Positions 32,151-42,341 of a stretch of DNA of 45,459 bases are shown here, piece by piece. The stretch spans positions 1 to 45,459 of the forward strand of contig QXCR01000198.1 in the NCBI GenBank assembly GCA_004380135.1, in the 5' to 3' direction. This DNA is from Stemphylium vesicarium (lineage: Eukaryota > Ascomycota > Dothideomycetes > Pleosporales > Pleosporaceae). The notes below the pieces were generated by a model. It was given only the letters and a program-made list of their open reading frames with translations, was not told the DNA's origin and ran no database searches. Positions within the stretch are counted from its first letter, which is position 1; each line of letters begins with the position of its first letter. Position numbers and translations under genes: made by a program.

Positions 32151-32763
32151 CCCATGTTTTTTACGGGATGATCACGTCCGTTAGAGGTGACGATGTGGAA
32201 TGTTGGAACAAGAGAATAACTCGAGCCGCAGGGCTATTTTATACCACTATCGAGATACGGGTTACCTCTGAACATTAGATATCGCGGATCGGATCAAGAT
32301 TACGCGTGCTTTTTCTCGAGTGGGGACGGGATAGATGTGGTACATGGCGCGGTGCATCGCATGCAATGATAGCACCAACTCGGCAACGCAACTGGCGCGG
32401 CGTACAAGTCCAGGTCATAAACGGGCTCTTCTGGGCCGATTCCTCGTCATAGCGAGGTGTTCACCAATTTCGCAAATGTGCCTAACGCTGGTTAGACGAC
32501 CACAAGTACCTACCCAGTCGTCGCATGCAAGGAGACCGTATGTGAGGGCGTGCACCTGCAAGCCATATGCGGTGTGACCCAGGGCAGCATATACAATTGA
32601 TACCGTGTAGGGCACGATCCGGAGGAAAAATGCCACGAAGTTCAGGCGAAGAGGCAACAAATGAATTTCGGGGGCTAGATGTGGAAATGCTTGTAGATTA
32701 ATGACGCCTTAGTTTCGTCATAGGAACACTGGCTAGCATGCATTGACGTGCCTGCAGTTCCCG
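32151..32763. other. Intergenic, no supported gene
   Basis: Nothing recognisable; no repeat with a partner elsewhere in the window was seen. Confidence 0.4.
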
Positions 32764-32948
32764 AGATGAGACTGAAATGAGACCGGAATGAGAATGCGAG
32801 GGAGGTTGCTAGTGCCATGATCCATGCGCACCTTTGCCAAGGGTCTGGGAACTCCTGCGTTCCTCCAATCTAGAGATAGTAGCGGAATTAGCACAGCTTT
32901 AGATACAGAGATACCGCTAGTGTCCGGGAGGCGGCTCAAGTCAGGGCC
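32764..32948 (+). repeat. Dispersed repeat R1, copy 2
   Basis: Second copy of the repeat at 24466-24664, same orientation, with a cluster of two to three ATGAGACTGAA-type units at its left end instead of about four. Confidence 0.85.
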
Positions 32949-33024
32949 GTTGAACAAACGAAATGGACGTGGACGTGAGCACGATGCAACCTTCACGGCA
33001 TGCCTCCGTTAGTCTGGCTGGGCT

Positions 33025-33240
33025 TCGAACGCCATCAGCTGAGCCAGAGCGATCCTATCCGTGCACAAGTGGGTCGCATTATGGAACGCTTCGTTGACTG
33101 ACCGCGTCCCGAGTTCAGTACGACATAGTTGGTAAGAGTGGGCCTCCTGCAGTGGGAGAGCCTGATTTTGTTGAACACTACGTCGATCAAAGCCATGTAG
33201 GGCGTTGGTACCGCAGGTCGGGTATAGTAATAAAGCAATC
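33025..33240 (-). repeat. Inverted dispersed segment R3, copy 2
   Basis: Reverse-oriented partner of 27275-27490. On the minus strand it reads with SHCRRPTLTNYVVLNSGRGQ and QSTKR, the same peptide string as copy 1. Confidence 0.75.
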
Positions 33241-34152
33241 AGCATATGGGGCAAGGTCGTTCAGTGAGGCAATTAATGCAGCAGAAGGGAGGTCACACGG
33301 CCCGAACCTCCAGAGACGACGTCGTGAACACTCGTGGCGTTGGTGGAAGAGATCGTGTTTATTTCAGATGATCGATGTTTAGTGCAGGTAGCACCAATCT
33401 ATTGAATACTGCATAGACAGGATACTACGTGAACTTGTCGCATAAGATAGAAGCGACGGCAACAACATATATTATCTTATGCTCTGATAAGGATATCGAG
33501 AAGGATATGCTTATTCAAAAACTCTAATATAAACATAGGATTAGCCTAGCCTTATTGCGCCTCTAGAAACATACTATTCCCGCACTACGCATCCGCTAAA
33601 GACTCGACCCTTAAGCCAAGATCTATCCATGGATTTGGTACAGCGGTTGCTATCGAGGAAGAGGTGATTGTCGTTCTGGACGGCGATTGTATGTCCTGCT
33701 ACTTCAACTTCCCTACTCGCATGTTCTGCAAGCGAATCTCTGATCCTGTGATGTCAGCTTTGCGCGACTACCCCAAAGTATTCGAAAGGAGCATAGCTGG
33801 GCCTTACGAACCAGATCACTATTACGCATCTAGGAATTCAGTACTAATGTCGTTACAATGCAATCGTGGGAGGCGTAACGTTGGTGCGTATCTTGCGAGG
33901 CATCAATAAGTATAAGATTGCAATTATCAAGAGTGACAGCGCATTATAACACGTTCTAGCAACTATGCCGAAGCAAACCCGAGGCGATACTTAGTGCCGG
34001 TACGGAATATGAACAAGCGAAAATGCGACGAGGACAACATACAATAAAGAAACAGTCGTGATCGTGTGTCATTAGGGAGATGCAGGAAATGCGGTGTAGT
34101 AATAGAGAAGAGAAGAAAGCAAACAAATCCGAAATGGTGGTGTCCGTCCCGG
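33241..34152. other. AT-rich patch and weak frame, no firm gene
   Basis: Positions 33400-33600 are visibly AT-rich with many TA steps. An 81-codon plus frame at 33664-33909 (MIVVLDGDCMSCYFNFPTRM on) is open and protein-like but has no partner exons or motif that I recognise; it may be a gene fragment. Positions 33965-34150 are probably the 3' flank of the following minus-strand gene. Confidence 0.35.
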
Positions 34153-36124
34153 CTAATAGTTGGGGTAGGCATCGAGCGGAAGGCCATGGAACGGCCTGTA
34201 ACTAGGGTTTGATACAGGTGTGGACGGAGATGACCCCTCGTACTCGTAAGGGAAGCCGGCGTTGTTGGAGGCCATAGGCACTGCAAACTTATCGTCTTGC
34301 GGAGGACAAGGGGCGTCAAATACGTAGGGCGGACGCGCGAAGCTAGAGACTTGGCTAGAGCCAAATGGACGTTGTGCGGAATAAGGGGAGTGGGTATCTT
34401 CCTGGTGTTGGAAGACCGAGGGGTTGTAGCCATTGTGTCTGTTGAAGTACTGCGCCGGCATCTTGCTCGGGTGCATGTTCTGAACTAGCACCTGGTCATT
34501 GTGTTGCCTATGACTGGGCACCTTTGCGTCCGTATCTTCGCTGAGCTGTCCAAAGGAGGTGTCGGATGTTGCTGAGCTTAGAACGTGCCAGTCCTGCTGG
34601 GAGGCTGAAGCCGGTGTCTCGGGAGCATGCTGTGGAGACACTAATTCGCTGGGGTTCTGTGGTTGCTGCGCTTGGCTGTGGGTTTGTTGAGTTCGTTGCA
34701 AGTGCGCCCTTATCCTAGTGTTATCAACTTCGGTCTCGCTTCCAGATGCCTCAACATCTAACTCCGTCCTTGCAGCTTGTGCTGCTTTAGTTGGTCGATC
34801 GTACTTCGTACGAGGAGCAGTCTGCTTGGGTGACCTAGGTAGTGGGTGCCATGTCACCCGTGTGTCGTCGGCTGGGTCCGTGCACCTTATTCCTTCATTC
34901 CGCTTGTACTGTGCAAAGTGCTGCTCGTATTGTTCTCCAGTAGTGAACAGGTCGGGCAAAATAACTCCAAGGGCACGAGTTTTCATCGCATCGCTGACTT
35001 CGCGTTCCGTTGAAGAAGAAAACTGGTATGAGGGCGTGTCCGTGACGGTGTAATCCGCTACTTTCTGCAACTTTGCAACCCATGAATCCCGTGGCTCCGC
35101 CTTATCAATTCGATGGTATTGGAGCATAATATCTGTTGCTAAAGTTATGAGTTCTGCAAAACGTTAATCAAGTTACTAGTGCTGTGACTGTGAGATCCGA
35201 CTTGCCTAAGGTATTAAGATGCGATGGCTCTTCGTAAGGTACGTCACGGGGCCACCAAGGTGGGGTAATATTCGGCCGTTTGTCCGGCATCATTTTGTGA
35301 TAGGGGCCATACCGGCTAGTTCGTCTGGGCTCCAACAGCTTGATCCAGGCAACAACAATGGGTCGCAGGGGTTTCATCGTGAGTTCGCACAGGCGGCATT
35401 TGAAGAACTTTCTCAACTCATCGATATCGCTGATGTAGAACGTGTACGATTCTTTGCTGGCATCTTCATTGTCTTGCTCACCGTCACTAAATTTCTGGGC
35501 GATAGGTTGTTCCGGGGTGTGCCCGTAGGCTACGGATGGACTCCTCTTCCGCTTTCGTAGTTCTTGGGAGGTGCCTATGCCAATTAGAGATGCAACACGC
35601 ACACAAAGTAAGTATACTCTCTTACTTGGTATCTGAGTCGCCGTGGCCTGATGGGGTGGTTGGACAACCGTAGACGAGCGTCCTGGCACGGCGCTAGGGA
35701 AGCCTTGCATCTGCGCTGTAGGGCACACCATTTTATCGAAGCCAGGAACAGGGTCGTAGGTGCACTTTATACAGCCATTGGGGGATATGATCGTCCAGAC
35801 GCCTAATGGAAAGACTACGTCTTGTGGTTCGCCACGTATGGTGCCTTTTGGTGAAACAGACGAAGGTTTTGCCTAAACATGTCAGCAACATGTACCATTG
35901 TTATTGCCGACACTGACGACTTCTGGGGCAGGAACGTGGCAGGAATGGCAGTTAATTGTGCGACCTCTCTGGCAGCACGCGAGCCGAAGCTTACGAGTAG
36001 TCCAACGACATTATAAACACAACGAAAGAGTTGTACTCACCACACTAGAAGCACGCTTATCACGCCGCCTCGGTACTCGATTATTTCCGAGAACTGGTCG
36101 GCCTGCGAGTTGGGATCTCGTCAT
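34153..36124 (-). CDS. YDR124W/hrmA-associated helical-bundle protein
   Basis: The core is the helical-bundle domain (DUF2841) that names yeast YDR124W and an Aspergillus fumigatus protein of the subtelomeric hrmA-associated cluster. Its molecular function is unknown. Exons 35872-35626, 35574-35206 and 35153-34153 join in frame. The 51-bp intron starts GTAAGA. The 52-bp intron starts GCAAGT and ends TTGCAG, a GC-AG intron. A first exon 36124-36041 (MTRSQLAGRP) fits phase but needs a 168-bp intron that may hide another small Cys-rich exon. The full model is 566 residues. The domain (about 167-330) shows FFKCRLCELTMKPLRPIV, EPRRTSRYGPYHKMMP, TPPWWPRDV and LATDIMLQYHRIDK. The remaining C-terminal part is Gln/Ser/Pro-rich and disordered. 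The gene is intact. Confidence 0.85.
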
Positions 36125-37545
36125 TGGAAGCTAGTGAGCTCGGAGAGCTGCAGCTAACGGCTTGTCTATGGTGCTGCTGGTATGCGTAATTGGCAGCTGA
36201 ACAGCCGTCGAGAAGTACCTTGGTAACGGTCAGCATCTCCTGTACACTATGGGAACCATCCAGCTAGGCATATAAGACGAAAGGAGACCGGTCGAGCACG
36301 GTTTTGCGCTGCACACACATCGCTTAGGGGCCAATGCTAAGAGTGCTTACCTGAAGCAGCAAAATCCGACCTATATGCAGTCCTTGAGAAGGAGTTGAGA
36401 TGACAATCTGCTGGAATACACGAATGGTACTGTAATACGGGGCGGCAGCTGTAGTTTAGAACAATAAACGTTGGATGGACAATGCTGAGTGCGGAAACGA
36501 GGGAGAGTGGCACAGAAACTTCGAGGACTGTCGTGATGCTGCGAAGATATGCAGAGTCTCAGTCTTAGCTTTAAAGTAGACCTTCGATCCTTCACTGTGG
36601 GGCTGTACGGTATACCTTCTGGCCTAAACTGTACCTACCCTTACTACGCGTCCACTCGCCGAGACGAGGGATCCACATTTAGGAAATATGGACAAGGTTC
36701 TCATCCTTTAGCAACCCACGGACTTTTCTCTGAAATCGATCGACCTCGGTTGGGATCACGGCTTGTGGAGGCGCCAACATGACACTTTCTCCTTCCCCGC
36801 TCGCCACATTTCACCGCTCTAGGGTTCCCGCATTACGCAGACTGCACTTAGAAAACGACCAACAATGGCACATCCCACGCGGACCAGCTAGCAGCCTTTT
36901 GTAGTGTTGAGACGTCCGAACCCATCCCGCTGGCGATTTACGCAAACTTAGTGCCATAGAGCTTGCTTAGGGCAACTATAGCACCTTTCTAAACTTCTAT
37001 GAGGCTACGAGAGGCGGCATAGCGGATGAGATGGGGTGGAAAAAACCATATATATGAGGTGGTGATAGTAGTATGGTGTTGAGTTCCGAGCAAGAGCACA
37101 GACCCCAAGCTCTTATCGATAAGCTTGCAAGCGCCTTGGCAGCTCCCGAGAGCAAATGGTCCACTTTTTCTACCCATGGTACCCCGCTACGTGCTACGCA
37201 GCTGGTTGTTCGGCTAGTTCAAAAACCTTGGCGCATCCCTCCATGCGATTGAGATTTTTAATCTTAACTTCTTGGCGCATTAGCGGTTTAGGTGAGAGTC
37301 TCTATTCTTCCTATTAGACTGTCAGTGCGGGATGTCGCATGCACTAGGACTGACGTGAAGTATCGTGTAGATTAATCCCCTAATATAGGAGCGGCTTAGT
37401 TTGAAGCCTCAAGACGGATTTGCCCCCACATCCCGCGTCGCTTCCCCTTTTCCATCCCTGAAAGCTCGCATTCTCTAAGCTCTAGGCCGAGTTCGGTGTA
37501 GGCCCAGTACTCAAAAGATACAAGCTCCCTCGCATACCTGCAGCC
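36125..37545. other. Intergenic, no supported gene
   Basis: 1.4 kb with short frames only. The part just before 37546 is pyrimidine-rich and may be the leader of the next gene. Confidence 0.45.
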
Positions 37546-38778
37546 ATGGCATCGTTTTCCGCGGTGCTGCAGCTAGCCTGCGCGCTGACGGACTTTATTG
37601 GTTCAACCAAGACTGCAAAATTCAAAGTGCTTGCCTTGGCGCTCTAGGGATCATGATTGCAATCTGTAAGCTGTTTGTGAATTCCTTATTTCTACCTTCA
37701 CTCGCTACCGCCCAACATCATCCTGTTTTGACCCGTCTGCAATCACGCCGTCTCTATCGCTTGATCGCCACGATGCAAATAGACAATCTCTACACGAAAC
37801 TCGACCTCATTGGGCAGGAAGTATGGGCTTCCAATTTGCTAGCGACAGATCTACAAAAATTGAAAGAGAAGGCTACACAGTTTGCGCGTGAGCTTGAAGT
37901 GCTCGAAGTGTTCGCAAACACTCTAAAGTGGTTGCTGAGTGCCGAATCTGTTGAGAAGGCTTCGAAGCGCTCAGCGGCTCACAAAGGCAGGGTACAAAAG
38001 ATGATGAAAGAGGTACAGAACACGAACATGGACCCCACCTCAGAAAGACTTGCAAGATTGCGTGAAATGGATATGAAGACGTTTTTGTTTATCGCAGCAT
38101 CTTACACTCCTCTCGGCATTCAGAGGCTGGACCAAAACGTATTCGATTGCGTTGTGAAACTAGCCCCTCAGTATGTGCAAAACTGGGCACCACCTGGATG
38201 GCTTCACCGCACCGAATTTCAGATTGCTGTAACGGCTAGTGCGGGTAAAGGAAGCGAATTCAAAAGGAGTATGTACTGTTTCCCTATGCACTGACTAGTT
38301 GACTTATCAGTAAAACAGAATACCAAGAGCTAGAGTTTGTCGTCGAGACATCGGATCCGAAGCGCATTTGCAGGGAAATTTCGGAGTGTCCAACTCATGA
38401 AGCTGATACCGCTTCAAAACTGTGTAACGACGTTCCACAGCCGGGTAGCAGCAAGGGCACGCCTTTGGAACAGGTGGAGAGCGGCATCACAACATCAGCA
38501 GGTAAGCATATGACATTCGGACGGATCGTTGTCTTATTAAAACTTTACTAGGTACAAAAACAAATGAAAGTGAAAATTTCGGGATAGAAAGAGCATTTGA
38601 GGTACCTCGCCATGTGTTCGACGTAATTTGGAAAAGTCAAACTCGGGGTGATATTATTATGACGATCCCAAAGGAAGATCGCGTCTGCTCAGTCTTGTTT
38701 CCCATACCACGAGGAGTCGCAATCGCGATGGGAAAGCAGCATCGTCTGCGAAAACTTGTCCTGCCTACTTCGATGTAA
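37546..38778 (+). CDS. Hypothetical protein with N-terminal membrane segment
   Basis: Four exons (37546-37600, 37648-38268, 38319-38501 and 38552-38778) join in frame across introns of 47, 50 and 50 bp to give 361 residues. Introns 2 and 3 have strong GTATGT and GTAAGC donors; intron 1 has a weaker GTTCAA donor. The N-terminus is hydrophobic (LTDFIGIMIAICKLFVNSLFL), which would make a membrane anchor or signal-anchor. It is followed by a helical, Lys/Glu-rich middle (about 75-140) and a mixed C-terminal domain (VPRHVFDVIWKSQTRGDIIM). Its coding end overlaps that of the convergent minus-strand gene by 14 bases. The family is not recognised. The 40588 gene has a similar plan (short first exon with hydrophobic residues) but no clear sequence likeness. 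Confidence 0.6.
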
Positions 38779-39440
38779 TTATCTTTGCATCCACCGATAT
38801 AGCTTCAAATTGACATCCTGCAGGCACTAGCCCGATAAATTGCCCATCTTTGCCTACAATATCCCACAATGTAATCTCTGTGTTGTCTTTCTCCCGAACT
38901 CGTATGCATCCTATTAGAGGAGATATTATCGGTGGCTTGAACGCGACCATACGGTCTTTAGAATGTTTGGGAACGATTTCTGCGTGATAATCGGTCCATG
39001 GAGTAACCACGAGGGAAGATTTGTCGCTTCTCAACTGTTGCTTGCACTATCAGTCTCTTTTATGCCCAGGTAAGGTAGATGGGGCAACATACACGCTCTG
39101 CGGCTATTGCTTTGAGTTTTTCATCATCCTCCGCCTGTTCCAGGGAGATCTCCGTATAGTGTGTGAACATCGTAAGCAGCAAAGCTGTCCGCGATGGCGA
39201 TGGGACGAGTGCTGTATGATCGTAGAAGGTGTGCGATGCGCTGACGAGATTGAGGAATTGTCTGCCTGGGTGTCAGCCTGAAGAAAAGGTGTCGGCTTAG
39301 TTTGAGCATGACTACATTAATGCAAGAAAAGGCGTTTCGACAGACTGAAAGTCAAGCAAGTCGCGCAGAGAGCTTTTTGGAGCACGCACTGGCGGCGTGG
39401 TGTTCACTAGGTGTCGTGGTCTTGGAGCCCGATTCCAGCC
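38765..39440 (-). CDS. Hypothetical protein, 5' end unresolved
   Basis: The last exon (39034-38765) reads KSSLVVTPWTDYHAEIV, GCIRVREKDNTEITLWDIVG and GQFIGLVPAGCQFEAISVDA. A 58-bp intron (39035-39092, GTATGT to CAACAG, with a GACTGAT element) joins it in phase to an exon carrying HYTEISLEQAEDDEKLKAIA. A further 54-bp intron (39262-39315) would add an upstream open stretch up to about 39440, but no in-frame ATG is seen. A separate frame at 39309 starts with a mitochondrial-presequence-like peptide (MLKLSRHLFFRL.. LLRSYST) but does not splice well into the rest. It is a real gene or a recent relic; the start is not settled. Convergent with the 37546 gene. Confidence 0.4.
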
Positions 39441-39939
39441 CAGTATCTCGCTACCCCACCATTAGCGCGGCATCTATCGCATAAGCGTAAAGACCATGTG
39501 TCCCTTCTTTGTTGGTCAATGTTTTGAGGTAGATGCTCATACATGAATTCTTATGAGCTGGTATCGAACCCAATAGCTAACTGCTTTCCTGCTAGGGCGT
39601 AGATGTGATGTCCGTGCCTGAGTGGCGGAAATCCGGTGTGCTGGAAACGACCAATGAGATCACAAGGATCGCGGATGTATCACCACACGATTTCTATCCA
39701 TTTCGCGACACGTGAATGTTGAATTCCGTCTCATTTTCCGTTACATAAGGTTTTCGTCGATATAGTGGAATGTGTGCTCTTCAAAATTGTGTAGATGATT
39801 GATTTCTACATCTTAAGGGCCAATTTTTGTTGGTTACTAGCAAATTATTCTTTTGCTGAATAGGTATGTAGAAGCCGAGTAGTGAACTTTTGGCTGTGTC
39901 GCTAGCGTTCACAAAGCAAAAGCTAGCACGGGCTAAGCT
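39441..39939. other. Intergenic, no supported gene
   Basis: Only short frames; moderately AT-rich from about 39720. Confidence 0.4.
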
Positions 39940-40070
39940 ATGGCAATAAACTCACATTAGTAAAGTATCCAATCTTGATATCTTTTAGCATTAGGTTTTA
40001 CGATTGCAATTCGCAATCTTGTTATCTTAATACGCTAGCTTTCGTGGCTGCATTTTGTAATCTCAATGTT
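39940..40070 (+). repeat. Dispersed repeat R2, copy 2
   Basis: Partner of 27146-27240. It has an additional internal stretch (about 39978-40022) that partly duplicates the ATTGCAATTCGCAATCT region. Imperfect inverted ends (AAAGCTAGC near 39918 and GCTAGCTTT near 40034) flank the shared part. Confidence 0.75.
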
Positions 40071-40334
40071 TAATTAAACGCTGAGCAAATCCCTGAGATG
40101 CAATACGACGTATTCAGCTGGCAGATGGCGCGTGCGATTCAATATCGAATAACATGTACGTGTCACACTTTTCTGTGGCTTGAAAATACCCAACAAGGGT
40201 TCGTACCGCCAATAGCAAACCTAAAGCACAGGATCAACCTAGCTGAACTCTAGCGCCGGAGACAGGCTGCGGGGCTCGGGACCCGCAATAGCATGCATGC
40301 ATCTGCATGAGCTGTAGTGAAGGGGACACGAAAC

Positions 40335-40587
40335 AGGGCACAGAAGGCAGAAGGGAAAGAAGGCAGAAGCGAAAGAAGGCAAAGAAGGCAGAGAAGGCAG
40401 AGAAGGCAGAAGGAATCCCCCTTCCCCTTTCCCAACTTCTGATCGGGGCCACCGTATCAAATATATAAGAGAGCTCTTCCGTGTTATACATCTTCCATCT
40501 CAACCGGCACAGCCTGCTCACATCCATCCAACCCTCGCCTTCTGACTTGTTCGCCTTGCTTACTCGCTCGACTCACACCGCACCGTC
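40335..40587 (+). promoter_or_regulatory. Polypurine repeat and TATA box of the 40588 gene
   Basis: Positions 40335-40412 are an almost pure A/G tract made of GAAGGCA and AGAAGGC units. A TATATAAG box follows at 40462-40469, about 120 bases before the ATG at 40588. The region 40470-40587 is then C/T-rich. This is a typical fungal TATA promoter with an unusual repeat immediately upstream. Confidence 0.6.
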
Positions 40588-41440
40588 ATGGATCAGCAAA
40601 TGTTGATGTCTTTTTCCCTCGCGCTGGGTCTTTTGGGTTCGGTGCTAAGCTTGAACGCGTGAGTGACATTAACCAACTTCTGGTGACGCCATTGACAACT
40701 GATACAGATTGTCCCTATTCAAACAGGGTTTCATTAAGCTAAGGGACCTCGTTGAGTTAAAGCTCCCCGTGCCAGTTGCCCGTCCTCGAGAGCCAGCCAC
40801 CCAGACCGAGAGATTCCAACCCAATGCTAGCCCCACCTGCTATGATACGACTCCACAAGGGCATTCGCCACCAACACCGGCAATAAACGGAGGTTTGGCT
40901 AGGCTGAAACGCGAGGTGGATGCTCTATGGTCCGGCAATATCTCAGTGTGCCATCTGAGTGCCACCATTGACGTCACAAAAGCGCAACTCCTGATGTTTG
41001 TTGACACGAATACGGCATACAACCCGCCGCCTCGTACCAACCTGCTGTATTTCGCAGGCCTGCTCAGTAGGAGCCAGACTTACGGCAAAGGCTTCTCTCG
41101 AGAACTGAGCGCAAGGCTCCTACCACAGATCAAAGAAATTGCAGCCTCTAATATCACGGACAGCAAGGATTCGCCTACTTTGGACAGCTACTGGACGCAC
41201 TTGCTCGTTACGCTCCTGCAAGAGCGTGTTTCTATCCACAAGAACGGGAAAACCTACACCGGAATGCTCCGATGTGCCGATCCCCGAGTCGGTCATTGGA
41301 GCTTTCGAATTTCTGGGGAGTTGGATCACGAGGTGCTCATTTTCTTCGACGATCTATCAGAAGGCGCTGTCACGATTGGTAAAGAAGAAGTAAAGGAAGA
41401 GGGGATGGATAGTGGAAAGGCTGAGGAAACAGCTGGTTAA
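40588..41440 (+). CDS. Hypothetical protein with hydrophobic N-terminus
   Basis: Exons 40588-40658 and 40708-41440 join in frame across a 49-bp intron (GTGAGT to ATACAG, with a CTGAT element) and give 267 residues. Residues 3-25 (MLMSFSLALGLLGSVLSLNA) form a signal peptide or anchor. A Pro/Thr-rich linker follows (about 50-75), then a folded helical region (LARLKREVDALW, RELSARLLPQIKEIA, LDSYWTHLLVTLLQERVSI) and a strand-rich part ending in an acidic, Lys/Glu-rich tail. It has a clear TATA promoter and is well formed, so I take it as intact. The family is not recognised. Confidence 0.65.
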
Positions 41441-42341
41441 GCTGGCTACCCATAGAGTGTGTTTCATCGTGCATCTTGTACAAGGTCAGTTGTTACCGGT
41501 TTGAACATAGTTAGTCATTACCGCATTTTCTTTAGTTATACATCTTTAATGTAGTTAGTACATTCGTCAAATAGATAAGTTACCTAACTTAGTCATTTTC
41601 GTGATATCGTCGTCTCGGAACAATAGCGTATTGATTCAGATAGATGGTAAGGAGGTAGAACTAGCGTACAGTACTACCTATGCTAAAGGCTCACACCTGC
41701 TTCGAGACAGCATTGTCTGTTCTTTGTAACCACTCCCCTGTACGCTGACCGCCAAGCGCGTCACTTCTGCGATAATACGGCGAATCAGGTACAACTTAGG
41801 TACAGCTATCGCTACCACACTTGATCATCTCACACACGTATATAGCTGTTCTCCTTCGTAGCTATACAATGACGGCGCGGTCCTCCCCCCCACACACTGT
41901 TACAATGAAGAAAGAAAACGTCTCTAGATAGACCAGAAGAGACTCAGAAAGGACGTGACATTTGTATCCTTGTGCGGTCTTTGCATTCATACTAAACGCT
42001 TGAATACATACATTCTATCTCTACAGATCCTGCTTAGTAATAATAACTATGTAATTTTATAGGCCGGTTACTCTAATCTACCGCTAATATTAAGTTGTTA
42101 GTGTGTATGCCCAGGGGTAGGTAATCTTATAAAGTAAAAAAAGACAGCGCTATATACTATAATTATATCCCTTAATAGTCGAATAAGAACGTAACTACCT
42201 CTAATTTTCTTTTTCTACGCCTAGAAGTTTGATATTTCCTTAGCTCGTTACATCGTCTTAGATGTAATAAGACTATGTCCCTTTCTACCGTTTTTCCTAA
42301 CTCTACTTCAAGACCTCTCTGCGTACAAGATGTAATGACTT
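41441..42341. other. AT-rich degenerate block with an LTR remnant
   Basis: Apart from the family-B LTR at 41725-41904, positions 41500-41680 and 41980-42340 are very AT-rich with frequent TA dinucleotides, as expected of sequence hit by repeat-induced point mutation. No gene is supported. Confidence 0.55.
41725..41904 (-). mobile_element. Solo LTR family B, unnested copy
   Basis: It matches the family-B LTR at 29982-30321, including ACACACTGTTACA at its right end and GCTATCGCTACCACAC inside, but it lacks the nested insertion. The right border (41904) is clear. The left border is taken at a TGTAAC, and I find no matching target duplication, so it is probably older. Confidence 0.7.

Noticed and set aside
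39124..39309. Stand-alone mitochondrial protein starting at 39309
   Set aside because: The presequence-like peptide is suggestive, but the frame stops after 61 codons and does not splice in phase into the downstream exons.
39541..39610. Minus-strand GGGTTCGATACC as a possible tRNA
   Set aside because: T-arm pairing fails and no D-arm or anticodon stem can be drawn.
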